A stretch of DNA of 64,000 nt, taken from the NCBI GenBank assembly GCA_963969595.1, contig OZ018416.1, positions 17,872,065 to 17,936,064 on the forward strand. Direction: 5' to 3'. Under the pieces are notes generated by a model that was not told where the DNA came from, did not search any database, and saw only the letters and a program-made list of their open reading frames with translations. The position numbers and the translations under genes are program-made. How positions within the stretch are numbered: position 1 is the first letter of the stretch; each line of letters opens with the position of its first letter. Origin of the DNA: Neckera pumila. Its lineage: Eukaryota; Streptophyta; Bryopsida; Hypnales; Neckeraceae. This document shows positions 10,924-21,957 of the stretch, piece by piece.

Positions 10924-12087
10924 CTACTTCAGAACATTCTTTTTCTTATACCCACCTTCAGGGGGGAATCCGCTAACAACTATGGCGGTGTTACAGTTGG
11001 CATCTACGTGAACCTCTGCACAGAACCAGACAACAACTCAGACTTCTATTTTAGAAATAAAATTTGATCTTAAGACCACTGATAAACCTCAGATGGAGTG
11101 CAGACTAACATAAATATATATCAACTGGTGCAGAATATATATTCCATCTGATTTGATCCCCATTAGCTTGACAAAGTTATCAACGATTGGGAAGTTAACG
11201 CTAATTATCTGATACGACATTGGCTCTACATTAAGATAATGTTAAATTAATTTCAAATTAATGTTGGCTTCCAATCAAGATTCTAAATGTTAGATTTAAT
11301 AGCCGAACTTTTGAAACTCTCACTAACATTAAATTTACACCATGATCTGGGTGATAACTGGAACATTAACTTCATACTAAACAACTCTCATTAAGTACTG
11401 TACTGTGTCAAGAAATGTTCACTTACCCATCCCGTCCTTGCGAAGGTCAGACTTCAAGCTTGAGAAATCCGAATCGGCTAATGTCTCCGTGAGCTGAAGC
11501 TTTGCTTCGAGCTGTGTCCAAGATGAACGACAGAAAAATTAGTACAAGCGGGCTGGCCTTGTAATCTTGCAATTTTTACTCTTTGCAATGGAAACTTGTT
11601 TTCTGACAATTGCGCCAAAGCATAATATTATATGTGCCTACCACGATCCTTCCTGTTATCCTATATGTTTAAAATTCTAACCGCTAAAGAAGAAGTCAGA
11701 ACAACTCTAATCTTGAGAGCAATGTCAATTAATGAAGGCTGTGCTGGAGCCTGGAGGTAGTTGAATCAACAATGCCAGTTGAGGACAGTTAATTTCTTAA
11801 AATTGGTAGAATTCCACGATTTTCGCACTTTTCAGGGCAAGCAACTTGGGACGCAAATCAGAAAATCCATATTTTAGGTGCCCAGAATGGCGACAACTTA
11901 ACAAAATGGACGATAAGTCCAATTAAATGTTTTTGTCATGATCCTACCTTGTACAAATCTTTGAACTACTCACTGGACATTCATGTCGACATTGGCACAG
12001 TTATCAGCTTTGATGATCATGTTATACCTTTTGATTTGGGAGCTCAGTTCTGTTGCGCAGGCCATCTGATGGATCTCCAAGACCCAT
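10924..12087 (-). CDS. Small spliced gene of unknown function, copy B
   Basis: Three exons on the minus strand: 12,087-12,028 (ATG start, MGLGDPSDGLRNRTELPNQK), 11,511-11,427 (LEAKLQLTETLADSDFSSLK, then SDLRKDGM) and 11,015-10,924 (VHVDANCNTAIVVSGFPPEG, then GYKKKNVLK and stop TAG). Splice sites are AAG/GTATAA, ACACAG, G/GTAAGT and TGTGCAG, and the phases (0, then 1) close the frame to a protein of about 78 residues. Exon 2 has heptad-like spacing and could form a short coiled coil. An AG acceptor immediately before the ATG suggests a spliced leader or a further 5' coding exon. Compared with copy A, the C-terminal exon is shorter. Function unknown; expression is unproven. Confidence 0.5.
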
Positions 12088-12647
12088 GATCTGTGTGACA
12101 GTGAACATTAATACAAAGGAAAAAGGTCACCATCATTACAAACAGTAGTTTGATAACAAACCAAATTAATTAACGACTGTAATCAAGCTGGGTATAGAGG
12201 TACCCAAACTCCAAAGTTATTGAGCCAAAAATTTAGGCTCGTTTAAAATCTAACTAAGAACAAAAGAACCTTTGTCATGATTTGTGGAGAGGTCTCCCTG
12301 TAGTGACAACAATGATTCATAAAGAAGAATTCTATTCATCATGAGGAGACCAGGGCTTTATTTTTTGGCTTTCTGGTGCAAGATTGCACCAGAAAAAAAA
12401 ATCTGGCTAAAAAAGGTTATAAAAAATGTCAAAAAAATTGGATGAATTCGCCACACAACTTTCAATTTAAAAAATATATTAGATGAAATCTCCTAATTGT
12501 GGATGAAAACCATGGACAAACACATGGACAAATTCCATTGTATACTTTAGAAGTCAAATACACAGGGTTGCATTGGGTTTGCTCTTTGACCAAGACAATC
12601 AATTGCATACCAAGCCGTTAAGTTCTTTCAAGAGTCAGTCGGTGACA
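12088..12647. other. Intergenic, AT-rich
   Basis: No gene seen. The right end marks the start of homology with the other ASR 3' flanks, near 12,648. Confidence 0.45.
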
Positions 12648-14340
12648 TTTAAATTAAATTTATTGTATATTTGATTAATATTATAGATTTTTGTCCTTTC
12701 ATTCCATACAGCCAAGCAATAATCTACTGACATAGCATAAGCTTTTATAAACAATCATTTGTTGTAGATCAATGAGGATTGAGTTTTTAGTTGAACTTTG
12801 GAATTTTGAAAGTAGCTGATGTCTTAGAATGACATCTCAACATCATATGCAAAAATCTTAAAAGATCAAGGTTCAATCAATAAATTTTTCCAACGTGCCT
12901 TACTTTCTATATCTACTATAATGGGTGATTGGATGCAATCATATCAAGAATAAATTCAGAGAGTCACATGCACATGCACGTGGTCAAGCAATGAGTCATG
13001 AGGTAAGTTTTCTAATAATAAGGCAACCTAATTTCACTATTTAGTGTAGTCTCTTGCAATTGAGATTATAGCTTCATTTTAGAAATAGGGTGACAAAGAG
13101 TCTAAGAGTGACTTCACATAATCTCAACATCATTGTTTATTGAAGCAATGGTCATACTCATAGAAACGGCAAAAGTTTGCTTTTTTGTAGTTGTTCCTAT
13201 GGACCTTTAGATCGGTACGAGTTCTAGTTTTGCAGCTTTTGTGTACTTGAACATGACCTTGTTGTTTGTGTTGTGATGAATGATTTTCTAACGCCTCGAG
13301 TGCTTTCTTCCTGGGACTTTTCAACCACCAATCTTTTAACATTCTATATGCTGGGAATTTCTAATATTGATGGAACGGATATTTCGTTAAAACGGTGACA
13401 TTCTTCCACCATTTTTCCATCTATTTTCTAGGATTAGTATAGATTTCAAACCACATGGTCTAAAGTGTAGGACGGGTTTACATTTCAGACCACCTGGTCT
13501 AAACTAACAATATTCCAAATTTGTGGAATATTGCCATTCTAACGAAATATCCATTATGGCATCTGAGAGGGTGGAGTGGAAGTTGGAATGATTTTGTACT
13601 GAGGATCTCACCGAAGGATTGCGATGTAAGCCATCTCTTCACTAAAGTTTCCTCATTTCCCACAAGTCTTATGCTAATGCACGTAGTTTTTGCAACGAAG
13701 ATACCCACCTCCTTCTTTTTGACGGTTACGGTAGCAAGGACCAACGCTGACGCGCCTCTGAAAGTTCCAAGGGGAGTATAATTGTCTAGCTATTAGGGCT
13801 TTAAGTGCAGTTAGTTTCTGCCTGGCTTATGAGGATACGTTTCAGCACTATCAATATGCTGTAAATCTAATGAAAAATTAGCACTTCCTTTTAAATTCAA
13901 TCCAAAAAATAAGCTTACATACTGTTTACAAGACCTGAAGTCAAAGTTCAAAATCAAAGTTTTGGTTAATGATAACCAAAACTATATATAAATGAGAAAA
14001 TACAGAGAATTCTCTCCTCAGTGCGTATTGAAACAGAATGTAATCCAATTGTCGTGGTATTGTCATTTCCGATGATTGTGGAGGACATGCGTGTTGATCC
14101 ATAAACTCTCTTAGATTGATGTTTCAAGTGTAACATATACAATTGCAAAGACTGCTCTGCAGATGTGGAGAAAATATTGAAGGTAACTCCATTCAAGTAG
14201 GTATCTTGGCAAGGCCAAATATTGACCAATGACTACAATTCAAAGTTTTTGTAAGCTAGTGCAAAATACTATCAAACCTCTACATGCCTGGCTCTATTTC
14301 AAGTTCTAAGTTACTATACCTGCAACAAAATATATTCTAT
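12648..14340 (-). repeat. ASR 3'-flank repeat arm, copy 2
   Basis: The downstream flank of ASR copy 2. It matches 20,205-21,957 (same orientation) and, reversed, 16,860-18,360. Homology starts abruptly near 12,648 in the AAATTAAATTTATTGTATAT block. It contains an inserted 182-bp MITE. The open frames in it are shared but degenerate differently in each copy, so I do not call a gene. Confidence 0.75.
13374..13555. mobile_element. 182-bp MITE with empty-site proof, first copy
   Basis: Ends are inverted repeats of about 40 bp (AACGGATATTTCGTTAAAAC at the left, reverse complement of GTTCTAACGAAATATCCATT-like sequence at the right) flanked by a 4-bp direct repeat ATGG (13,370-13,373 and 13,556-13,559). 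The orthologous spot in ASR copy 3's flank (17,641-17,644) carries a single CCAT and no element. No coding capacity. The superfamily is not clear from a 4-bp duplication. Confidence 0.85.
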
Positions 14341-15073
14341 CTAATGACGATGATGTCCATGATGGCGTCCATGATGATGTCCATGATGGTGGCCACCACC
14401 CAAATGAGATTCTTGCTTCCGAATTTTGTTTGCTTCATGATGCTCATATAAAGCATATCCTCCCAACCCCAAAGCTGCAGCCTCTGCAACTTGAGCTTCA
14501 ACATGGTGTCGATGTGCATGAGCAGGATCCACTTTCTCTTCATGCTTCTCATACTGGAATACAAAAAACATTTGAACATCAAAATTAGGGTCAGATGCTT
14601 CTCATCAAACGTTTTACCAAGACAGAAACACCTTGCATTGGCAACCTTCACCAATATTTGCAACAACACAATCACATGAACTTTGTTTGCACTTCCTAAT
14701 CTTTTACAACCACATCTGGATGTACTTCAATGGAACTTACAGCAGCAAAAGCTACAGCCCCAACAGCGCCCATCTCTGCACGATACTCGTTCTGCCGATG
14801 CCGGTGCTCCTCTGCTTGCAGATACTGCAACTCTTGACCAGGATAACCTCCATAGCCGCTGGGCTGCTGATACGGCGTCACTTGCTGTCCATAGCCTTGA
14901 GCACCATAGTAGGGACTTTGCTGTCCATATGGAGCCTGCTGGCCATATGCAGGAACTATCTGTTGTCCATACGGAGATTGCTGTAACGGATCATAGTTAT
15001 ATGAAGGAGCTCCATAACCGTAGGACGATGACTGGTGACCATGGTGCTCGTGATGGTGGTGATGGTGCGACAT
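14341..15073 (-). CDS. ASR: ASR (ABA/WDS-induced) family protein, copy 2, minus-type
   Basis: Minus-strand exons 15,073-14,741 and 14,553-14,341 with a phase-0 GT-AG intron encode 181 residues. It starts MSHHHHHHEHHGHQSSS, has a Tyr/Gln/Gly/Pro-rich segment with repeated (P/A)YGQQ units, then the ASR domain (ending GLGGYALYEHHEANKIRKQE) and a His-rich tail (GGGHHHGHHHGRHHGHHRH). It differs from plus-type genes by a shorter middle segment (SPYGQQIVPAYGQQAPYGQQ) and by GLGGYAL in place of GQGGYAL. It is transcribed away from copy 3 across a shared region of about 1.0 kb. As for other ASR proteins, a zinc-binding, disordered, stress-induced chaperone or nucleic-acid-binding role is expected; nothing in the sequence shows the partner. 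Confidence 0.9.
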
Positions 15074-16102
15074 AATCACTTCTGCCAAATCCTTCAAATC
15101 CTCAAGATACTTCAAATCTGTTTCCCAAACCCAAACTCACTCTCGCAATTCAAGACTTCTCACGCCAGAAACGAGTGTATTCAATTCAAGATTACGGTAG
15201 TCTCACAACAATTCAGTTCAAGACGTACTACTCTCGCAACTCAAGGCTAGTGCACTCTGATTGCCCACAATTCTGAATCCCGTAAGTACGTTGATCCAAA
15301 CGCCGGTGTAGTGAGCACGATACATGAACTCGGCTGCAGGCACAACTATATATGAAACTATTTGTGTGCACGAGCACCGACATCGTGTGGCGTGAAGCAG
15401 CGTTACCTGGGAGATTAAAGTGGCTTGTGAGTGAGCGAAGGTTTGCGAAGTTAAAATGTTTGGGAAGTCAACAAGGCAAGCAACTGTAGACTGGAGGCAC
15501 TGGAGGCACTGTAGACTGGGACACTGGAGGCTCTCGAAGAAAGCTTACCGGACTCTTGATTTGGACTTGGTGGAGTCCGCTTCTTTATAAGGAAACTTCT
15601 GTTCATTTGTGACCTAGTATAAAAAAAGCCAAGAAAATCTTACCGGCCGGCGGAATGTTGATGGCGGAACGCTGCCGGGCTACTGCGACGCCGAACCTTC
15701 CTTTCCCGTGGATGTGCAGCCGCGGTCGGGTGACGCGGGGTGACGCGGCTGTCCGTCAAACTTTGGTAACTTAACCGAAGCTTTCCTCTAGTGCACTCAC
15801 AAGCCGCTTCAATTCACATCCAACGCTGCTTCTAAGGTGCCTGAGGTGCTCGGTATGGGCTCACATTGTTGATATAAATCAATAGTCACATCCACTGGGG
15901 TAACTCATGTACTGACACCAAAGTTGTCGATTGCATGTTTGGGGTCCGTTTCAGTGTTTCCAGGTTTGGGGATTCAAGCTAGTCTGTTTGTGAATTGTGG
16001 GCAATTTAGGAGAGAATTTTGTGTTTTGAGTGAATAGTTAGTTTTCAAGTGTGCAAGTAGATCTGGGTCTTGAGGATTTGAAGAAAATTAGCAGCAGTGA
16101 TC
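15074..16102. promoter_or_regulatory. Shared divergent promoter of ASR copies 2 and 3
   Basis: 1,029 bases separate the two start codons. For the minus gene there is a TATA box CATATATA (reverse of 15,348-15,355) and an ACCGAC drought-response core at 15,376-15,381. For the plus gene there is a TATA-like GATATAAATC at 15,871-15,880 after a GC-rich block (about 15,640-15,770). In that block the GACGTG of copies 1 and 5 reads GATGTG, so the ABRE core is lost here. Regulation by drought or ABA is inferred from motifs and family. Confidence 0.6.
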
Positions 16103-16859
16103 ATGTCGCATCATCACCATCACGGGCACAATGGTAGCAACCAATCATCGTCGTATTGTTACGGCGCTCCAACATATAACTATGATCCATTACAGCAAGC
16201 CCCGGCTGCTCCATACGGGAAACAGATGGATCCTGTGTATGGCCAGCCGCCTTCATATGGTGGGTATGGACAGCCAGGGCCCTACTATGGCACCCAAGGA
16301 TATGGACAACAAGTGATGCCGCACCAGCAACCGAGCAGCTATGGTGTCTATCCTGGTCAAGATTTGCAGTATCTGCAAGCAGAGGAGCACCGGCATCGGC
16401 AGAACGAGCATCGCGCGGAGATGGGTGCTCTTGGGGCTGTTGCTTTTGCTGCAGTAAGTTCCTGCAAACTACATCTCGATCTTGTTGTAATCTTTTTGGA
16501 GATGCAAACAAAATTCATGTAATTATGTGTTGTTGCAAGTTTTGGTGAAGGTTGCCAATGCAAGGTGTTTCTGTCTTGGTATGATATTCGATGAGAAGCA
16601 TCTGACTGACCGTGATTTTGATGTCCAAATGTTTTTTGTATTCCAGTATGAGAAGCATGAAGAGAAAGTGGATCCTGCTCATGCACATCGACACCATGTT
16701 GAAGCTCAAGTCGCGGAGGCTGCAGCTCTAGGGCAGGGAGGATATGCTTTATATGAGCATCATGAAGCAAACAAAATTCGGAAGCAAGAACCTGACTTGG
16801 GTGGTGGCCACCATCATGGACATCATCATGAACCCCATCATGGATATCATCGTCATTAG
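16103..16859 (+). CDS. ASR: ASR (ABA/WDS-induced) family protein, copy 3, plus-type
   Basis: Exons 16,103-16,453 and 16,647-16,859 with a phase-0 GT-AG intron encode 187 residues. Layout: MSHHHHHGHNGSNQSSS, Tyr/Gly/Gln/Pro-rich segment with VYGQPPSYGGYGQPGPYYG, ASR domain from YLQAEEHRHRQNEH to GGYALYEHHEANKIRKQE, and a His-rich tail ending HHGYHRH. It is nearly identical to copies 1 and 5, including the intron. Oddities: a single Cys (SSYCYGAP, where the others have SSYGYGAP) in a family that is otherwise Cys-free here, and APYGKQ shared with copy 5 against APYGQQ in copy 1. It forms a head-to-head pair with copy 2. Confidence 0.9.
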
Positions 16860-18690
16860 ATAGAATATATTTTGTTGCAGGCATAGTAACTTAGAACTTG
16901 AAATAGAGCCAGGCATGTAGAGGTTTGATAGTATTTTGCACTAGCTTAGGAAAAATTTGAATTGTAGTCATTAGTCAATATTTGGCCTCGCCAAGATACC
17001 TACTTGAATGGAGTCATCTTATATTTTCTTCACATCTGCAGAGCAGTCTTTGCAATTGTATATGTTACACTTGAAACGTCAATCTAAGAGTGTTTATGGA
17101 TCAACACGCATGTCCTCTACATTCATCGGAAATGACAATACCATGACAATTGGATTACATTCTGTTTCAGTAAGCACCGAGGAGAGAAATTCTTTGTATT
17201 TTCTCATTTATATAGAGTTTTGGTTATCATTAACCAAAACTTTGATTTTTGAGCTTTGACTTCAGGTCTTTTAAACAATATGTAAGCTTATATTTGCTTT
17301 GAATCTAAAAGGAAGTGCTAATTTTTTATTAGATTTACAGCATATTGATAGTGTTGAAACGTATCCTCATAAGCCAGGCAGAAACTAACTGCACTTAAAC
17401 TCCCTAATAGCTAGGCAGATATACTCCCCTAAGAACTTTCAAAGGCGCGTCGGCGTCGCACCTTGCTACCGTAACCGTCAAAATAAAGGAAGTGGGTCTC
17501 TTTGTTGCAAAAACTACGTGCGTTAGCATAAGACTTGTGGGAAATGAGGAAATTTGAGTAAAGGGATGGCTTACATCGCAAACCTTTGGAGAGATTTTGA
17601 CTATGAAATCATTCCAACTTCCCCTACACCTGCTGAGATGCCATCAAAATTAGAATTCTCAGCATATAGAATGTTAAAAGGTTGGTGGTTGAAAAGTCCT
17701 AGGAAGAAAGCACTCGAGGTGTTAAAGAATCATTCATCACAACACGGACGACAAGGTCATGTTCAAGTATACAAAAGCTAAAAAACTAGGACTAGTATTG
17801 ATCTAAAGATCCACATGAGCAACTGGGAAAATGCGAAACTTGGTCATTTCTATGAGTATGACCATTGCTTCAATAAGCAGTGATGTCTAGATTATGTGAA
17901 CTCACTCTTAGACTCTTTGTCACGCTATTTCTAAAGTGAAGCTGTAGTCTCAATTGCAAGAGACTACACTAAATAGTGAAATTAGGTTGCCTTATTATTA
18001 GAAATATTACTTCATGATTCAATGCTTGACCACGTGCATGCACATGTGACTCTCTAAGGTTTATTCTTGATTTTATTGCATCCTCTCACCCATTATAGCA
18101 GATATAGAAAGTAAGGCACATTGGACAAAATTTATTGATTAAACCTTAATCTTTAATGATTTTTGCATATGATGCTGAGATGTCATTCTAAGACATCACC
18201 GACTTTCAAATTTCCAAAGTGCAACTAAAAACTCAATCCTCATTGATCCACAACAAATGATTGTTTATAAAAGCTCATGCTACGTCAATAGATTATTGCT
18301 TGGCTACATGGAATGAAAGGACAAAAATCTATAATATCAATCAAATATACAATAAATTTATTTAAAATACATGTGTGTCGAAAGAAGATGATAAAATCAA
18401 GCAATTTTATTCTTCACTAAATTAACAAATGAACCCAAAGTATTGAAATCACTTTTGACGGATGTCAGCAAGCAATGGTAGAGTAAGTTAGGGAACCCCT
18501 CTAGTATCATTTCTTGTAGAATTCATCAAACAAAGAGGTGTTAAATATTGCCTATGTGACCCAATTATAATAAAGTGCTTAAGTTTCTCAAACTCAACAC
18601 CATCCAATTTTCAAAAGTTACCAATGGAAGCTTGAAAAGTTCTTTGAGGCAATCAATGGAAGTTGAAGCATATGCTTATGACCATTGTGC
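16860..18690 (+). repeat. ASR 3'-flank repeat arm, copy 3 (left arm of large inverted repeat)
   Basis: Downstream flank of copy 3, and the inverted counterpart of 20,205-21,957. Matching blocks can be followed to about 18,690 (for example AAACAAAGAGGTGTTAAATA, which is reversed near 20,350). It has a single CCAT at 17,641-17,644 where copies 2 and 4 carry the 182-bp MITE. Short open frames (such as 17,554-17,781) are conserved only in patches, and I do not call them genes. Confidence 0.8.
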
Positions 18691-20204
18691 ACCGTTGTGC
18701 CCCGTCTTCATTGTCCTCGGTAATACTCTTTTGATTCGGTAATACTCTTTTGATTCTTGGTTTGAAATTGGGTGGCTATTGTTCCTGTAGTTCCATTTGC
18801 GGAGTCAGCTGGATTGGATTAGGTTGTTGCGTTTTACTTTTGGGGTGAATGAGGGCGGTATGTACTGGAATTCTGATTTAGTGGTGACAGTCTAGAAAGG
18901 CTTGGGATGTAGGGTAAGCATGGGTACCAGTGTCAATGGTGGTTTCATGGTTTCTTGAGCATCTAATCATTTGTTTCGTAAGGTTGCTGAATGTTTCTGG
19001 TGTGTTTCTGGTGGACTTTGATCATGTTTCGGACACAAAATACTTTGTGCTGTTGTGATTTGTGTTGGTTTTCTGGACTTTCTGTGTTCTTTCGTTTAAT
19101 TCGGTTCCTTGTTGTGTTTAGGGCTTCATCACGAAAAGGAAAAGACTGGTAACATTGCTGTGGTGAAATAGGGGCGTAGGCAGTATCTGAAGAGCTCATG
19201 GATCTTCAGGAGAGCTTACGAGGGTCCAAGGTCTGGGAAACCAATTCTTCGTGGAAGCTGCCTTGGATAGTGGTTTGAGAATTTGTGAATCGATTATACA
19301 GTATTAGAAACGGGCTTCTCGTCCTTGGAATCGTCGCTCGAGGTGCACTGTCTTGCTCTAGCTGAACAAGACTTTTGGAAACACAGGGTGGAGGTCGTAG
19401 GATTCAGCGGCCTGAATACTTTCCCAATCCAGTGTGTTCTTCTCAAGGATGTGATGCTATGAGTCACAACCATGTGAACGCAGCTGCAGGCAGTTGGACA
19501 ATTTTATGTTCTCAGATGTTTGCTGGTGTGCGGATATCAGCAACAATTGCACGGTATACGGTGATGATGTGCAGTCTTTGGGAAAGCCTTTCATGTGGAT
19601 CCTTCTAACTGCCTGCCTGCAACGGAGCAGAAAGTCTCAGTGTCATATCCAATTTGTTTAATTGGGAGTACTTGAAAGCCCAAGAGAGTTGCCATTGGTG
19701 TGCTGAAGGTTGTATCTGAAATCGAGGTGCCAGTTAATAATAAAAATCTTTTCCAGACTTTTATCCAGATTCTGTTATAGAATGTTGTCGTTAGTTTTCA
19801 GAAACTTGATTGGAGATCTGAATTTTCCTTTCTATTCTACATTGCAGTGATCACTAATCAATTTTATGATACATTGTAGTATGCTGGTGATGTTGCTCAA
19901 GAAAATTGGAATTCTTGATACCAATATGTTACAAATACGTATAGACCTTTTCTAAATGACTTGTAAAATGAGGTTTGGAAATATCCTGTGCACCTAAGAT
20001 TCCTCACTTAAAACAGACTTGTTGGGTATCCAATATCTGTGGAAATAACTTGGGAAAAAAATCACTTCCAGATGTTAGTGAAGGAAAGCAGATTTGGTAT
20101 GAGAAATTGGGAAAAAAATCACAGCGAGATGAAAGTGGAAGTGAATACAATTGGATTGAGAGTTTTAAGAGACAATATGACTAAAACTAAAAGATTCAAA
20201 GGTG
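18691..20204. other. Unique spacer between the inverted-repeat arms
   Basis: This 1.5 kb shows no similarity to the arms. It contains a 19-bp direct repeat (GGTAATACTCTTTTGATTC, twice, from about 18,719). A less AT-rich stretch (about 19,140-19,620) includes an open frame ending at 19,608 with RRIQRPEYFPNPVCSSQGCD. That stretch reads like part of a transcript or a gene fragment, but I do not recognise it. Confidence 0.5.
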
Positions 20205-21957
20205 AGGTCCTAAGCATATGCTTTAACTTCCATTGATTGCCTCCAAGAACTTTTCAAGCTCCCATTGGTAACTTTTGAAAATTTGATGGTGTTGAGTTTG
20301 AGAAGCACTTTATCATAATTGGGTCACATAGGCAATATTTAACACCTCTTTGTTTGATGACTTCTACAAGAGGTGATGCTACAAGGGCTCCCTACCTTAC
20401 TCCACCATTGCTTGTTGACATCCATCAAAAGTAATTTCAATACTTTGGGCTCATTTGTTAATTTAGTGAAGAATAAAGTTTTTGATTTCATCATCTTCTT
20501 TTGACACACATTTTTCTAAATTAAATTTAATGTATATTTGATTGATATTATAGATTTTTGTCCTTTCATTCCATATAGCCAAACAACAAATCTATTGACA
20601 TAGCATGAGCTGTTATAAACAATCATTTGTTGTGGATCAATGAGGATTGAGGTTTTAGTTGAACTTTGGAAATTTGAAAGTCGGTGATGTCATAGAATGA
20701 CATCTCAGCATCATATGCAAAAATCTTAAAAGATCAAGGTTCAATCAATAAATTTTTCCAACATGCCTTACTTTCTATATCTGCTATAATGGGTGATTGG
20801 ATGCATTCATATTAAGAATAAATTTAGAGAGTCACATGCGCATGCACGTGGTCAAGCAATGAGTCATGAGGTAAGTTTTCTAGTAATAAGGCAACCTAAT
20901 TTCACTATTTAGTGTAGTCTCTTGCAATTGAGACCATAGCTTCACTTTAGAAATAGGGTGACAAAGAGTCTAAGAGTGAGTTCACATAATCTCAACATCA
21001 TTGTTTATTGAAGCAATGGTCATACTCATAGAAACGGCAAAATTTTGCATTTTCCTAGTTGCTCCTGTGGACCTTTAGATCAGTACGAGTCCTAGTTTTG
21101 CAGCTTTTGTGTACTTGAACATGACCTTCTTGTTTTTGTTGTGATGAATAATTTTCTAACGCCTTGAGTGCTTTCTTCCTTGGACTTTTCGACCACCAAC
21201 CTTTTAACATTCTATATGCTAGGAATTTCTAATATTGATGGAACGGATATTTCGTTAAAATGACGATATTCTTCCACCATTTTTCCATCTATTTTCTAGG
21301 ATTAGTATAGATTTCAAACCACATGGTCTAAAGTGTAGGACTGGTTTACATTTCAGACCACCTAGTCTAAACTAACAATATTCCAAATTTGTGGAATATT
21401 GCCATTCTAACGAAATATCCGTTATGGCATCTGAGAGGGTGGAGTGGAAGTTGGAATAAATTTGTACTCAAGATCTCACCGAAGGTTTGCGATGTAAGCC
21501 ATCTCTTCACTAAAGTTTCCTCATTTCCCACAAGTCTTATGCTAACGCACGTAGTTTTTGCAACGAAGAGACCGGCTTCCTTCATTTTGACGGTTACGGT
21601 AGCAAGGACCGACGCCGACGCGCCTTTGAAAGTTCCAAGGGGAGTATATCTGCCTAGCTATTCGGGACTTTAAGTGCAGTTAGTTTCTGCCTAGCTTATT
21701 GAGGATACGTTTCAACACTATCAATATGCTGTAAATCTAATAAAAAATTAACACGTCCTTTTAAATTCAGTGCAAATGTAAGCTTACATATTGTTTAAAA
21801 GACTTGAAGTCAAGTAGGTATCTCGACGAGGCCAAATATTGACCAATTACTACAATTCAAAGTTTTCCTAAGCTAGTGCAAAATACTATTAAACCTGTAC
21901 ATGCCTGGCTCTATTTCAAGTTCTAATTTACTATGCCTGCAACAAAATATATTCTAT
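20205..21957 (-). repeat. ASR 3'-flank repeat arm, copy 4 (right arm of large inverted repeat)
   Basis: Downstream flank of copy 4, matching 12,648-14,340 directly and 16,860-18,690 inverted. Compared with both, a 252-bp piece is missing; the junction is at 21,810-21,813 (TCAA, reverse TTGA), and the two ends of the missing piece in copy 3 both read TTGA. It contains the MITE at 21,242-21,423. Confidence 0.8.
21242..21423. mobile_element. 182-bp MITE, second copy
   Basis: Same length, ends and ATGG target duplication (21,238-21,241 and 21,424-21,427) as the element at 13,374-13,555, and at the orthologous position. It was therefore copied with the flank rather than inserted independently. 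Confidence 0.85.

Noticed and set aside
13499..13744. Conserved frame in the ASR 3' flank (also 21,367-21,585)
   Set aside because: Its C-terminal part is MITE sequence, and the uninserted copy 3 does not keep the frame.
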